DNA from: a virus
Virus record (IMG/VR): IMGVR_UViG_3300017963_000209
Coordinates: 43,065-107,064 of that record
Direction: 5' to 3' (one strand)
Length of the DNA stretch: 64,000 nucleotides
Below are positions 44,835-53,546 of the stretch, one piece after another. The position numbers and the translations under genes are program-made. The notes under the pieces were generated by a model. The model was not told the origin of the DNA. It did not search any database and saw nothing but the letters and a program-made list of their open reading frames with translations. Numbering within the stretch: the stretch's first letter is position 1; every line of letters starts with the position of its first letter.

Positions 44835-46201
44835 GTTCCGTCCCTGGCTCCTCCGGCGAGTTCGGACCCAAGCCTAGACAGAAACCCAAGAAGCCCGCGC
44901 CCGATGCCGCCATGAAGAAGTCGTTGGCCGCAGCCAGCAAACCCATGGCACCGGTCCCGCCGATCGCTCCCGAGCCGCCCAAGCCTCCGAAGCCGCCCAA
45001 GCCGGCGGAGCCTCCGGCGAAGAAAGCGGATGACCCCGGAGACGTCGCGTCTCGCTGGGTGCCGGCGGCCCGCCGCCAGGCCTCCAAGACCATCCCGTAC
45101 GTTGAGGACGACTTCGACTACGACGTGGCGTTCGGTCTCTCCTTCGTTGGAGTCGGCCAGGGCGGCGGCCGGATGTCCAACAGCTTCTACGAGCTGGGCT
45201 ACCGCCGGACGGCTGCCCTCAACACTACTGAGGCCGACTTCGACGGCCTGCCCGACGCCATGCAGAAGCACAGCTTCGACGTGGGCGGCGCCCGCAAGGA
45301 CGCCCGTTTCGCTGCCGAGCAGGTGGACGGCCGCGAGGAGGAGATCTGGGAGCTGCTGACCCGGGCCTGGGGCAACACCTTCGACTACGGCCTGGTCTGC
45401 ATCGGACTGGGCGGCGGCTCGGGCTCCGGCATGGGGCCGCAGGTCGTGCAGATCGCCCGCCAGTATATGGAGGACAAGGGATTGCCTCCTCGGGTAGGAG
45501 CCATCATCTCCCTGCCCACGATGGCCGAGGGACAGCAGGTGGCCCGCAACGCCGTGCAGGCCTTCCAGGCTTTGCTGAAGATGGGCACTAGCCCCTTGAT
45601 CGTGATCGACAACGCTCGCATCCAGAGCGTCTACCGGCCGCCCATGGCCAAGCTCTACGGCACGGCCAATGACATGGTGAGCCAGTATCTCCACCTCTTC
45701 AACCGCCTCTGCGAAGCGCGGCAGGCCCAGATGACCTTCGATCGCTCCGAGTTCGCTCAGATCCTCGACAGCGGCATCGTGGTGATGGGGGCGGCCCCGG
45801 TGGGCACGGTCGATTCGATCGACAGCCCGGCCGACATCGCTCAGGCGATTCGTGAAGAGCTTACCAACAACGTGTTGGCGGAGGTCGACTTGCGGACGGG
45901 GCACGTGGGTGCCTGTCTGTTCGTGGCCAACGATGCCGCCCTGAACACGTTTGACTTGGAGTATTTCAACGCGGGGTTCTCGCAGCTCCGTCGTACCCTG
46001 GGCACCAAGAGCAAGGAGGACCCCGTCCTGCACCGCGGCCTCTACGAAGGCAGCGGCGACGGCATTTCGGTCTACTCCATGATTGGTGGCCTTCAGCCCC
46101 CGGTGAAACGCTTGACGGCCCTGGCTCGCGAGGCCGGCCTCAACAAGCACGATTCCCCGTCCAAGATGGCCAGCTTCCTGGGCATCGACGACGCGGTTTA
46201 G
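44831..46201 (+). CDS. Tubulin/FtsZ-superfamily GTPase
   Basis: A 456-residue protein. Residues 1-95 are Pro/Lys/Ala-rich and disordered. The GTPase domain has GVGQGGGRMS (107-116), the tubulin signature GGGSGSG (194-200) and a T7-like acidic segment FDRSEF with D304 and E307, matching the FtsZ NxDxxD catalytic loop. It is not a close FtsZ, PhuZ or TubZ by eye. Phage tubulins (PhuZ) centre viral DNA in jumbo phages; TubZ segregates plasmids. Position among virion genes favours a phage cytoskeleton role. The long Pro-rich N-tail is unusual, since most relatives have C-terminal tails. Confidence 0.88.
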   Translation: MSSVPGSSGEFGPKPRQKPKKPAPDAAMKKSLAAASKPMAPVPPIAPEPPKPPKPPKPAEPPAKKADDPGDVASRWVPAARRQASKTIPYVEDDFDYDVAFGLSFVGVGQGGGRMSNSFYELGYRRTAALNTTEADFDGLPDAMQKHSFDVGGARKDARFAAEQVDGREEEIWELLTRAWGNTFDYGLVCIGLGGGSGSGMGPQVVQIARQYMEDKGLPPRVGAIISLPTMAEGQQVARNAVQAFQALLKMGTSPLIVIDNARIQSVYRPPMAKLYGTANDMVSQYLHLFNRLCEARQAQMTFDRSEFAQILDSGIVVMGAAPVGTVDSIDSPADIAQAIREELTNNVLAEVDLRTGHVGACLFVANDAALNTFDLEYFNAGFSQLRRTLGTKSKEDPVLHRGLYEGSGDGISVYSMIGGLQPPVKRLTALAREAGLNKHDSPSKMASFLGIDDAV

Positions 46202-46211
46202 AAAGACGCAT

Positions 46212-46742
46212 GTGAAGGTTCCGGTCAATTTCAACTGGGAAGGCATCCAACGCTACCTGATCCAGCGTTTGACCGAGCCTACGACGAAGAAGAAGGTCTT
46301 GATCGTCGACGAGGAGATCTACGGCCCCATCGAGCTGCCCATTTCCATGGCGCTCGGCCGGGGCCAGTTGCTCCGCTTCCCCGGTTACGGCCAGGTTCAG
46401 GTCCTGGAAGCCACGCTCGACACCCTGCGTTGCTCCCAGACCGTTGACAAGGAGCTTCACGATGAGTACCGAAGGAACCCCCCGCCGCCCGATCCCGCCC
46501 CTAAGTTCCACAAGCCAACAGCAGCCGAACTTCTCGGGGCTGCAAGGCGAGGCCGGGGGAGATCCGCTGTTCAACCCGGAGACTCACAGCCAGGGCGGGA
46601 TGCCGAACCTGCTTCAGTTCCTGGTTGCCGAGTACCTAGCGTACATGGGGCAGGCCAACAAGGACCGGGCGGAACAGGGGCAGGAGCCCCTCGATGCCCA
46701 GAAGACCGTCCAGAAAGCGAAACCCCTGCTCGCTTTCTTTGA
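46212..46742 (+). CDS. Small hypothetical protein with over-running 3' end
   Basis: A 176-residue frame starting at GTG 46212. The first 85 residues look genuine (VPVNFNWEGIQRYLIQRL and a strand VLIVDEEIYG). From there it overlaps the next gene by 281 bases and becomes Pro/Gly/Arg-rich, likely not conserved. Unknown function. It is the longest overlap in the window. Confidence 0.5.
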   Translation: MKVPVNFNWEGIQRYLIQRLTEPTTKKKVLIVDEEIYGPIELPISMALGRGQLLRFPGYGQVQVLEATLDTLRCSQTVDKELHDEYRRNPPPPDPAPKFHKPTAAELLGAARRGRGRSAVQPGDSQPGRDAEPASVPGCRVPSVHGAGQQGPGGTGAGAPRCPEDRPESETPARFL

Positions 46743-46959
46743 GGCCTACCTGAGAACCAACCGCCCCGTGAATGTCTTCCCCATCGACATGAACTACGGG
46801 GTGCAGCTCTCCAACCACAAGCGGTTCGCCGTCTCCCCGGGTGTGGTTGAAGACTTCCGCGGCTCGATGCAGAACAGCGGCGCCGTGGAGGTGACGCACG
46901 GTCGCTCGCAGCCCGGGATCAGCGGCGTCACGGACGGAGGTGGAATAGAGATGCACTGA
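46462..46959 (+). CDS. Hypothetical protein, possibly virion-related
   Basis: A 165-residue protein; ATG 46462 has AAGGAG nine bases upstream. The first 45 residues are Pro/Ser/Gln-rich. A helical globular part follows. It overlaps the next gene by one base. No recognised motif. Confidence 0.65.
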   Translation: MSTEGTPRRPIPPLSSTSQQQPNFSGLQGEAGGDPLFNPETHSQGGMPNLLQFLVAEYLAYMGQANKDRAEQGQEPLDAQKTVQKAKPLLAFFEAYLRTNRPVNVFPIDMNYGVQLSNHKRFAVSPGVVEDFRGSMQNSGAVEVTHGRSQPGISGVTDGGGIEMH

Positions 46960-47249
46960 TGGATTGGGTCCTCGGCATAATCACGATCATTGCCCTCGAA
47001 CTCACCCTGCGAAAGCGATGGGAGGGCTGGCTGCTGACCTTGTTCAATCAGTGTTTCTGGTTGTACTACATCTTCGTGACCATGCAGTGGGGCTTCCTAC
47101 TAATCAATGCTGCCATGTGGGTGCAGAGCGTACGTGGGATCATCAAGTGGCGGAAGGACGACTGGGATGCACTTCCCGACGATCAGAAGGAGGTTCACCT
47201 GGCCGCGGCCCGGATTCGAGCGAAGCATCGGGGGACAGGTCGACGATGA
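46959..47249 (+). CDS. Small membrane protein (2-3 transmembrane segments)
   Basis: A 96-residue protein. Hydrophobic segments lie at 3-14, 24-43 and 44-58; WLLTLFNQCFWLYYIF and QWGFLLINAAMWV recall parts of PnuC-like nicotinamide riboside transporters and similar small phage membrane proteins. The C-terminus is charged and cytoplasmic. A holin role is also possible given size. It overlaps genes on both sides by 1-4 bases. Confidence 0.65.
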   Translation: MDWVLGIITIIALELTLRKRWEGWLLTLFNQCFWLYYIFVTMQWGFLLINAAMWVQSVRGIIKWRKDDWDALPDDQKEVHLAAARIRAKHRGTGRR

Positions 47250-47446
47250 CAAAAGAGCCGGTTATTCTCCGCGATCCCATGACAGGCGAGCTGTTCGGCG
47301 CCGTAATGGACCCCGAGCGGCCCGACGAGATCCTGGGAGCCAACCGGATTACGCCTGATCCGTTCGCGAAACTCAGACAAGTCTTGATTCCCGGGGCGCT
47401 CAAGCATATCGCGGATAAGATGGCGGAGAAGACGAAGAATGGTTGA
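47246..47446 (+). CDS. Small hypothetical protein
   Basis: A 66-residue protein in ATGA overlap with the membrane protein. Sequence begins with a strand pattern (PVILRDPMTGELFGAVMD) and ends in a basic helix. Function unknown. Confidence 0.55.
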   Translation: MTKEPVILRDPMTGELFGAVMDPERPDEILGANRITPDPFAKLRQVLIPGALKHIADKMAEKTKNG

Positions 47447-47801
47447 AGACTTCAAAACCGCTTTTGAGGTTCAACGGTTCCTCTACGACCAGGTCGGCTT
47501 CCGCAACTGCGGTCGTCCCGAGCTGGCCTTGGATGGGCTTCGTGAGCTGTTGCAGCTCGTGCTCAAGCGACAGGAGGCCCAGGGAGAGCGTGACCAGTGG
47601 GCGATGCTCACCTGTGACATTGACGAGAAGCTCGGAGGCTACGACAATCCCTGGTACTGGTGGGTCTGGCACTGGCTGGGCCACGTCAACCTCGTGGGGC
47701 ACGGTGGAAGTGTCAGCGGGTCATGGCTGACCAGCGAAGGTAAACGACTGCTGAGGGGCTTGGAGGCGTTTAGCAGCCGGGAGATTCTCGACGCACGATG
47801 A
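47439..47801 (+). CDS. Hypothetical protein carrying palindrome copy C
   Basis: A 120-residue protein. Codons 5-10 are formed by the dispersed palindrome (FKTAFE). The middle is helical, and WYWWVWHWLGHVN near 75 is strikingly Trp-rich. It overlaps neighbours by 8 and 4 bases. No known family. Confidence 0.6.
   Translation: MVEDFKTAFEVQRFLYDQVGFRNCGRPELALDGLRELLQLVLKRQEAQGERDQWAMLTCDIDEKLGGYDNPWYWWVWHWLGHVNLVGHGGSVSGSWLTSEGKRLLRGLEAFSSREILDAR
47451..47468. repeat. Dispersed palindrome, copy C (one mismatch)
   Basis: TTCAAAACCGCTTTTGAG: matches copy A except for the first base. It lies 12 bases into a coding frame, right after a gene boundary. Its right flank (GTTCA) is identical to the reverse-complement flank of copy B, extending the match to about 22 bases. 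Confidence 0.8.
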
Positions 47802-48502
47802 CCGACGAACGAAACGACGTGTGGGTTCCTGACACACTACAGCCCGAGGAGGCGATCAAGGTCAACGACCTGACCGCGGCTACGGCCCTGGTCGACTACT
47901 GGTGGGCTTGGTGCCACGTCAAGCGGCAGGAGGTCGAGCTGGTCTACGACTTTGGCTGCGACAGCGGCTACGGTAGTCGGATTCTCATCGAGGACACCAA
48001 GGCTTTCGTGCAGGGCTTCGACGGGGACACGGCCGCCCTGGCCTATGCCCGAGGTGAATACCACCAGCCTTCCCGGAACAGCTTCAAACGTGTCGATTTC
48101 GACATGGGGTGGGCCGAGATCCTCCACAACATGGCTCCTCAACTGATCATCGCCTTCGACCTGCTGGAGAAGCTCAAGCACCGCGAGCTGTTCCTCGAAC
48201 AGGTCACGGAGGCCCTCGACAAGGGGGGCTGGTTTTTCCTGTCGAGTTGGAATCTCCGCCCCGTCACTGGGCATCGCGGCAAGAAGCCGTACCGCGTCGG
48301 CTACAGCCGGAGCGATCTCAAGCATCTGTTGATGCGCTATTTCAAGGAAGTCTTCACGCTCCAGGACGAGGGTTTCCCCGAGGCCCACTACCTGGAGAAG
48401 ATGGACGAAGTCGTTGCCGCACAGGAGGAGTTCGCCCACAAGAACCAGGGCTTCACCTTCGGCACTCACCTTTTCGCTTGCCACTTACCGATCAAGTTCT
48501 AG
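47798..48502 (+). CDS. SAM-dependent methyltransferase (class I)
   Basis: A 234-residue protein. Motif I is VYDFGCDSGYGSRIL (near 49-63), the acidic motif II GFDGDTAALAYAR follows, and LIIAFDLLEKLKHRELFLEQ with GGWFFLSSWN corresponds to motifs IV-V of class I small-molecule or glycan methyltransferases. The substrate is unknown. Given neighbouring glycosyltransferases, glycan O-methylation is a reasonable guess. Confidence 0.8.
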   Translation: MTDERNDVWVPDTLQPEEAIKVNDLTAATALVDYWWAWCHVKRQEVELVYDFGCDSGYGSRILIEDTKAFVQGFDGDTAALAYARGEYHQPSRNSFKRVDFDMGWAEILHNMAPQLIIAFDLLEKLKHRELFLEQVTEALDKGGWFFLSSWNLRPVTGHRGKKPYRVGYSRSDLKHLLMRYFKEVFTLQDEGFPEAHYLEKMDEVVAAQEEFAHKNQGFTFGTHLFACHLPIKF

Positions 48503-48504
48503 CC

Positions 48505-49320
48505 ATGCCTCCCGATCCCAATACCGATCCTGTAATCCGCCAGACGGAGCAGATGCTCATTCTCTGCGGACATTTCTTCAACGTCTTCTGCGAGCAGAAC
48601 GACGTCTCGCTGGACGACAGAGCCAAGGTGCCTATCCAAGACTTCGTGATGTGGCTCCAGCAGATGCTGACCACCATGGGGCTGGAGGGCGAGCTGGCCC
48701 ACTGCGAGATGGCCGGCGTCGACCACGACGAGACCTGGAACTTCTTCTACGACAAGATCCACCAGCAGGACGGCATCAACCAGCTTGCCGGCGTCTGGTA
48801 CCAGATCTGCCTGAAGCATCGTGGCGAGCCGGCGCACGAGCTAGACTCGATTCATCTGGCCGTGATCCTGAAGTACAAGGACGGCCAGGTCTGTCCCCTC
48901 TCCTCGTTCGTGCCTTCGGAGCTGTCAAGCATGGGCGGCAAGTTCACGGACGGTACGGCCTGCACGCTGGTGCAGAGCAACGCCCACGGGCTGATGGAGA
49001 TGATCCGCGACATGGGCCTCGACGGGCTCTACCACCAGTCGACCTCGGCGCCCGACCAGGCCTACGAGGAGCTGATGGGGTTGATCGTGATGATCCTCAA
49101 CGGGGCGGCGATCATCCCGCCCGGCAAGGAAATCAAGCACGAGAACCACGTGAAGCTCAACGAGGCTTCCCGGGACCCGTGCCTCAACGTGCAGCGGCTC
49201 TTGCAGGGTTTGTTCCGGCCGATCATCCCGCCCCAGGTGAAGGAGATGATCGCCAACCGGCGGGCCCGGTTGGAGCAGCAGGAGGGTGACCCCGGCAAGC
49301 CTTCCGGCGGCTGGGATTGA
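48505..49320 (+). CDS. Hypothetical protein
   Basis: A 271-residue globular protein starting two bases after the methyltransferase stop. It is Met-, Cys- and His-rich in the N-terminal half (HCEMAGVDHDETW). No motif recognised. It may be a structural or assembly protein; evidence is position only. Confidence 0.65.
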   Translation: MPPDPNTDPVIRQTEQMLILCGHFFNVFCEQNDVSLDDRAKVPIQDFVMWLQQMLTTMGLEGELAHCEMAGVDHDETWNFFYDKIHQQDGINQLAGVWYQICLKHRGEPAHELDSIHLAVILKYKDGQVCPLSSFVPSELSSMGGKFTDGTACTLVQSNAHGLMEMIRDMGLDGLYHQSTSAPDQAYEELMGLIVMILNGAAIIPPGKEIKHENHVKLNEASRDPCLNVQRLLQGLFRPIIPPQVKEMIANRRARLEQQEGDPGKPSGGWD

Positions 49321-49379
49321 CCGTCGTCTCCGGGCGGCGGCACAATGCGCTTGGACATTGGAGCACAAGGAGGTGAGCC

Positions 49380-49925
49380 ATGTCGACCAAGCTGCTACCT
49401 ACGAACTTCCTTTCACGCCGTGAGACTCAGCAGTTGGCCGAACGCCTGGTCAGCTTGCACAGCCAGCTCTCGGACGATCCAGATCTCCGCTGCCTGATCC
49501 GGGGCCTCGTATCCCGGCTCAGCGCGATTGACGGGATCTTGGCCGAACGGGCCACGGAGTATGCCGACAAGCCAGCTTACGAGCGGCTCTTCGAGACCGG
49601 CGAGGCAAAGCACGAGTGGATGGAGGCCAAGCACTGCATCCATACTGCAAATGGATTGTTCTTCCTCGCGATCGGCCAAGAGGTTATGATAATCCCTGGG
49701 TCGGGTGGTGCCCGGTTGGGTTCCGGGAGATTCCGCCTGACACTGGGCAGCCCCAACGCCAAGCCCATCTACGCTACGGAGCTTAGGCACTTGCGGGGCT
49801 ACGCGGAGGAGTACATGGCCCGCTACAAGGATGTCATGCCGGGCGACACCAAGTACCTTCTCGAACGAGTGTTCGGCGAGGAGGATCTTCCCCAGGTCGG
49901 CACGGAGGCCGCTCATGCCCTTTGA
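49380..49925 (+). CDS. Hypothetical protein
   Basis: A 181-residue protein with an excellent ribosome site (AAGGAGGTGAGCC) before ATG 49380. The first 60 residues are helical; a Gly-rich strand pattern (IIPGSGGARLGSGRFRL) follows. It overlaps the next gene by 11 bases. Unknown. Confidence 0.65.
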   Translation: MSTKLLPTNFLSRRETQQLAERLVSLHSQLSDDPDLRCLIRGLVSRLSAIDGILAERATEYADKPAYERLFETGEAKHEWMEAKHCIHTANGLFFLAIGQEVMIIPGSGGARLGSGRFRLTLGSPNAKPIYATELRHLRGYAEEYMARYKDVMPGDTKYLLERVFGEEDLPQVGTEAAHAL

Positions 49926-51531
49926 ATCCAAAGCTCAGCAGAGGAAATGTTACGCCCTGAAAGCTCGGGGAGAGGCCGGTAGTTGGGACTGCACGGAATG
50001 GTCCCACGCCACGGACTTCGACGAGATCCCCGACAAGAAGAAAAAGCGCAAGGAGGCGAAAGCCATGGACGCGATTGCAGGATTGGCCAAGGAAGCCGCC
50101 GCCGGGGCAATGATCCCCAAAGCTACCAGTGCGCTGGCCGGACGAGCCAGCAGGGCCTTGGTTCCCCAGGCGGCAGCGACGGCCAAGAAGGGATTGCCTT
50201 GGGGCAAGATCGGCCTCGGGGCCGGAGCCTTGGGAGCCGGACTTGGCGGTGCAGCCGCGCTCAGCGGCAACCAGGACGCCAGTCGCGGCACGACCTCCAA
50301 GCCTCCCACGGGGCAAGGCATCACGGCCAAGCCCGCAGCACCCGCTCAGGCGGCTCCTGCGCCTGCTGCCAAGCCGGCGGGCGGCGGCGGAGGCGTACTC
50401 CAGTGGATCATGGCCAACCCGGGCAAGGCGTCGTTGCTGGGCCTGGCAGGCGGTGGCATCGGCTACGGACTCTATCGGCTGTTGCGTGGCCGGCGGGGCC
50501 GGGACGAGGAGAAGGAAGGCAAGGACCACCTGCTCAAGCGGGCGTCCGACATCAAGCAGCACAACGCCGCCGTGATTCTCGATCGCCACCTCATCAAGAT
50601 GGCCGACGACGCCAGCCCGGCTCTGGCCAAGAGCTTCAACGCGGTCCGCTCCCGCCTGGCCGCCGGAGAGTCGATCTCCACGGCGATGCACCGGGCGTTC
50701 CCCAAGATGGCTGCCGAGCGGCGAACCATCCTGTCCGGGCGCCTGTGTAAGCAGGCCATGGCCCATTTCGTCAAGGAGGCGTTCAAGGATCTCACGCCCA
50801 CCGACGTGGCGGCTACCGGGGCGGCGGGCTACGGTGGCGCCCGGCTCGGAGAAGGGCTCGGTAAGCAGGTCGGAGCTTCAACGGCGAAGAGTGAGGCCTC
50901 GGGTGGTTTCCGAGAGATGCTCAAAAAGGTCCGGGGCGCCAAGGAGAAGTCGGTTGGCGAGTTCTCCAAAGCCACGGGTCCGTGGTGGAACACGCAGCGG
51001 GCGTTCGGGAACACCAGGGTCCAGCCCGGCGAAGGGAACTACCACCCGTTCGCCCGCGGCACCGGTGAGACATACCAGGGGGTAAGTCGGAGTCCCCACC
51101 GCGTGATGCCTGGCGGCTCCAGGACGAAGAATCTTGCCGAGGAGTTCGTGCAAAACCGTAGAGCGGTTGGCAAGAACACGGTCAAGTCGCTCAGAGCAAA
51201 GCGGCTGGCCGCCGGCCTGCAAGGTGGACGTATTGGCGGCAAGTGGGGCAAGGGCATCGGTGCCGCGCTCGGCATCCTCCTGCCGTTGATCCTCGGCAAG
51301 CATCGCTCGGCGACGATGAAGAAACAGCCTCAGGCTGCCACGCAGGCCAAGGCGGCCTGTGATCGCTACTTCGCTCTCTGCCAGCGGGCGGGCATCCCGA
51401 GAGCCCAGATCAAGCAGGCAGTCGACCAGTTCGTCAAGCAGGCGACCTGGCCGAGCTGCAAGCACAACAAGAAGAAGTCTTTCAGTGGAAAACCCAAGGA
51501 GGCCACTAACTGGATGAAGCAAAACTCCTGA
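49915..51531 (+). CDS. Large Ala/Gly/Lys-rich putative virion protein
   Basis: A 538-residue protein. It opens with MPFESKAQQRKCYALKARG, a short motif common at the start of phage structural or head-associated proteins. Gly/Ala-rich hydrophobic stretches (GKIGLGAGALGAGLGGAAAL; LLGLAGGGIGYGLYRLL) could insert into membranes. Near 485-510 the sequence YFALCQRAGIPRAQIKQAVD resembles a segment of the 1,124-residue protein (FFGCCLAKGMDEGQVKQAMD). Probably an internal virion protein or one of a related family. No enzymatic domain is seen. Confidence 0.7.
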   Translation: MPFESKAQQRKCYALKARGEAGSWDCTEWSHATDFDEIPDKKKKRKEAKAMDAIAGLAKEAAAGAMIPKATSALAGRASRALVPQAAATAKKGLPWGKIGLGAGALGAGLGGAAALSGNQDASRGTTSKPPTGQGITAKPAAPAQAAPAPAAKPAGGGGGVLQWIMANPGKASLLGLAGGGIGYGLYRLLRGRRGRDEEKEGKDHLLKRASDIKQHNAAVILDRHLIKMADDASPALAKSFNAVRSRLAAGESISTAMHRAFPKMAAERRTILSGRLCKQAMAHFVKEAFKDLTPTDVAATGAAGYGGARLGEGLGKQVGASTAKSEASGGFREMLKKVRGAKEKSVGEFSKATGPWWNTQRAFGNTRVQPGEGNYHPFARGTGETYQGVSRSPHRVMPGGSRTKNLAEEFVQNRRAVGKNTVKSLRAKRLAAGLQGGRIGGKWGKGIGAALGILLPLILGKHRSATMKKQPQAATQAKAACDRYFALCQRAGIPRAQIKQAVDQFVKQATWPSCKHNKKKSFSGKPKEATNWMKQNS

Positions 51532-51566
51532 GTTTCATCCGGCTCAGGTCCTTACATCGTGGTGAG

Positions 51567-51608
51567 GCCCTCCGCCGGACCGGCCGGCGAGGGGCTTAGC
51601 TTCGCCCC
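51567..51608 (+). promoter_or_regulatory. Two alternative GC hairpins in leader of phosphoesterase gene
   Basis: Hairpin 1 pairs GCCCTCCGCCGG (51567-51578) imperfectly with CCGGCGAGGGGC (51584-51595). Hairpin 2 pairs GGGGC (51591-51595) with GCCCC (51604-51608). They share GGGGC, so only one can form. The ribosome site AAGGGAG follows 9 bases after hairpin 2. It may be a leader switch or merely a terminator remnant. Confidence 0.4.
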
Positions 51609-51628
51609 GGTATGGCAAGGGAGTGCCG

Positions 51629-52663
51629 ATGAAATCCGTCCGAGTCACCGTACCTACGGTCTACAGATCAATCTTCATTGGAGACATCCACGTACCCTTT
51701 CACGACCACGTCGCCGTCAAGCTGCTGGTGGAGTTTCTCAAATGGTTCCAGCCGCAGCGGATCTACCTGATCGGCGACGTCGTCGACTTCTATCCTCTCT
51801 CGCGGTTCGACCGCGATCCGGCACGCATCGGAACGCTCCAGATCGAGCTGGACGAGTGCGTCGACCTGTTCACGGAGATCCGTGACATCTGTCCTCACGC
51901 GGAGATGTTCTTCCGCGAGGGCAACCACGAGAAACGGCTCACCCGCTACCTCTGGCAGCACGACGAGATCGAGTCGCTCCGCTGCCTGGACATCAAGGAG
52001 CTGCTCAACCTCGAAGAGCTGCACATCGAGCATATCGAGTACAACGGGCATCTCGACCACTACCGCAGCTTCCTCGTGGAGCACGGCGATCTCTGCCGCA
52101 AGCACAGCGGCTACACGGCCAGGGCCATGATGGAGAAGCGGCAGCTCTCCGGCATCTGCGGCCACACGCACCGGCTGGGCGCTCACTACCAGACCGATCA
52201 CGCCGGGCAGAAGGTCTGGTACGAGAACGGCTGCCTCTGCCGGCTCGACCCCGAGTACATCGTGGGCAAGCCGAACTGGCAGCAGGGCTTCACGATCGCT
52301 CACAACTGGGAGAACCGCTTCCAGGTGGAGCAGGTGCCCGTGATGCGCGGCAGGATCTTCTGCCACGGCCGGCTCTGGGAGGCCGTCGAGGAGGCCAAGC
52401 CGGAGAAGCAACCCCTGAAACTCGTTGTTCCTGATCTTGACCCCGTTCCCAAGGCAAGTTCTACTCCACAGGAGAGTTCTACTGTTCAGAAGAAACCGGC
52501 GGGCCGCGTTCCGCCTCGTCGGTCCAGACAGAAGGGGAACAACAATGCCCTCAAACCCGACCCGCCGCAGCTTCCTCCAGACGGCGATGGGGAGCCTGGC
52601 AGCCGCCCTGGTCCCCTGGACGGCCGAGGCGACGGAGACGACGACTTCCTCTCCGCCGATTGA
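51629..52663 (+). CDS. Calcineurin-like metallophosphoesterase
   Basis: A 344-residue protein. The five metal-binding motifs appear in order: GDIH (18-21), GDVVD (49-53), GNHE (98-101), a histidine at EHGD (152) and GHTH (178-181). Such enzymes hydrolyse phosphodiesters in DNA, cyclic nucleotides or 3'-5' RNA ends. It is not SbcD-like at the C-terminus. From about 305 the frame overlaps the next gene by 119 bases and becomes Pro/Gly/Asp-rich. ATG 51629 has AAGGGAG upstream; GTG 51623 is also in frame. Confidence 0.85.
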   Translation: MKSVRVTVPTVYRSIFIGDIHVPFHDHVAVKLLVEFLKWFQPQRIYLIGDVVDFYPLSRFDRDPARIGTLQIELDECVDLFTEIRDICPHAEMFFREGNHEKRLTRYLWQHDEIESLRCLDIKELLNLEELHIEHIEYNGHLDHYRSFLVEHGDLCRKHSGYTARAMMEKRQLSGICGHTHRLGAHYQTDHAGQKVWYENGCLCRLDPEYIVGKPNWQQGFTIAHNWENRFQVEQVPVMRGRIFCHGRLWEAVEEAKPEKQPLKLVVPDLDPVPKASSTPQESSTVQKKPAGRVPPRRSRQKGNNNALKPDPPQLPPDGDGEPGSRPGPLDGRGDGDDDFLSAD

Positions 52664-53546
52664 TCTCGACACGATCGAGGCGGAGCTGAAGAACCTCGAC
52701 AAGCTCACGGCGATCCAGCAGGAGATGGTTTCCTACTGCACGTTCAACGTGCCCCGGAACATCGCCTTGGGAATCGTCGGCAGCAGCAACCTCTTGCTCT
52801 GCGAGGGGCTGTCGATGCGCTTTCCCATCAGCCCTGCGCAACTTCATCAGATGCCGCTGGAGATCTCGATCGCTCGTGTCGTGGGCACCGCGTCCAACGC
52901 GCACAAGTTCTACGAGACCTTCGGGAACATCACGCACACCGAGAAGATGATCATGGGGATCTCCTACCACGACGTCCCCTCGGTCAACCAGATCCACGAC
53001 GCCGGGCTGCGTCACAGCCTGGCGCATCTTCCCATGAAGAAGACGATGGCTTTCGTCCTGGACCGGCCCATCCTCACGCAGATCGGCATCCAGGCGGAGA
53101 CCCCGGCGTGCAGGATCGACTCCTTCGGAGACAACGACGGCAAGGACGTCGAGGTCCCGGAGTCGGCGAGGATGGCGATCGCCGAGAACGTCCACATGAT
53201 GTGTCATCGGCCCCCGGTGTGGACGAACGACTACGACCCCGACAACATCCACCAGTTCTTCCGTACGATCCCCAGTGGGTTCGTCTACGACAACCTGGTC
53301 CGCCAGGCCAGGAATCGGCGGCTCTACCAGGACCACCGGGAGAGAGCCGCGGAAGAGGCCAGGGTCAAGGCCTACGCCGACAACAACAAGGACCTCTCCG
53401 CCTGGGAAGAGGCCAAGGTGGATCTCGACGATCCCAGCACCTATCCCGTGCCGGAAACAAGGAGGCACTTCGGCGATAACCCCGAGCCGCTGGCACCGAG
53501 GCCCAGCGACCCGCCCAAGATCGGACCGAAGCCTCATCTCCTGTAA
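52545..53546 (+). CDS. Tat-exported protein of unknown function
   Basis: A 333-residue protein. NPTRRSFLQ (RR at 7-8) and a hydrophobic stretch to AEA (about 29) make a clear twin-arginine signal peptide. The mature part has no enzymatic motif I recognise; the C-terminus is charged then Pro-rich. ATG 52545 follows GAAGGGGAAC. It would be exported folded through the Tat pore, for which the phage supplies TatA. Confidence 0.75.
   Translation: MPSNPTRRSFLQTAMGSLAAALVPWTAEATETTTSSPPIDLDTIEAELKNLDKLTAIQQEMVSYCTFNVPRNIALGIVGSSNLLLCEGLSMRFPISPAQLHQMPLEISIARVVGTASNAHKFYETFGNITHTEKMIMGISYHDVPSVNQIHDAGLRHSLAHLPMKKTMAFVLDRPILTQIGIQAETPACRIDSFGDNDGKDVEVPESARMAIAENVHMMCHRPPVWTNDYDPDNIHQFFRTIPSGFVYDNLVRQARNRRLYQDHRERAAEEARVKAYADNNKDLSAWEEAKVDLDDPSTYPVPETRRHFGDNPEPLAPRPSDPPKIGPKPHLL

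Noticed and set aside
44831-46201. Evidence for a phage nucleus
   Set aside because: No nuclear-shell (chimallin-like) protein could be recognised; the tubulin alone does not show this.
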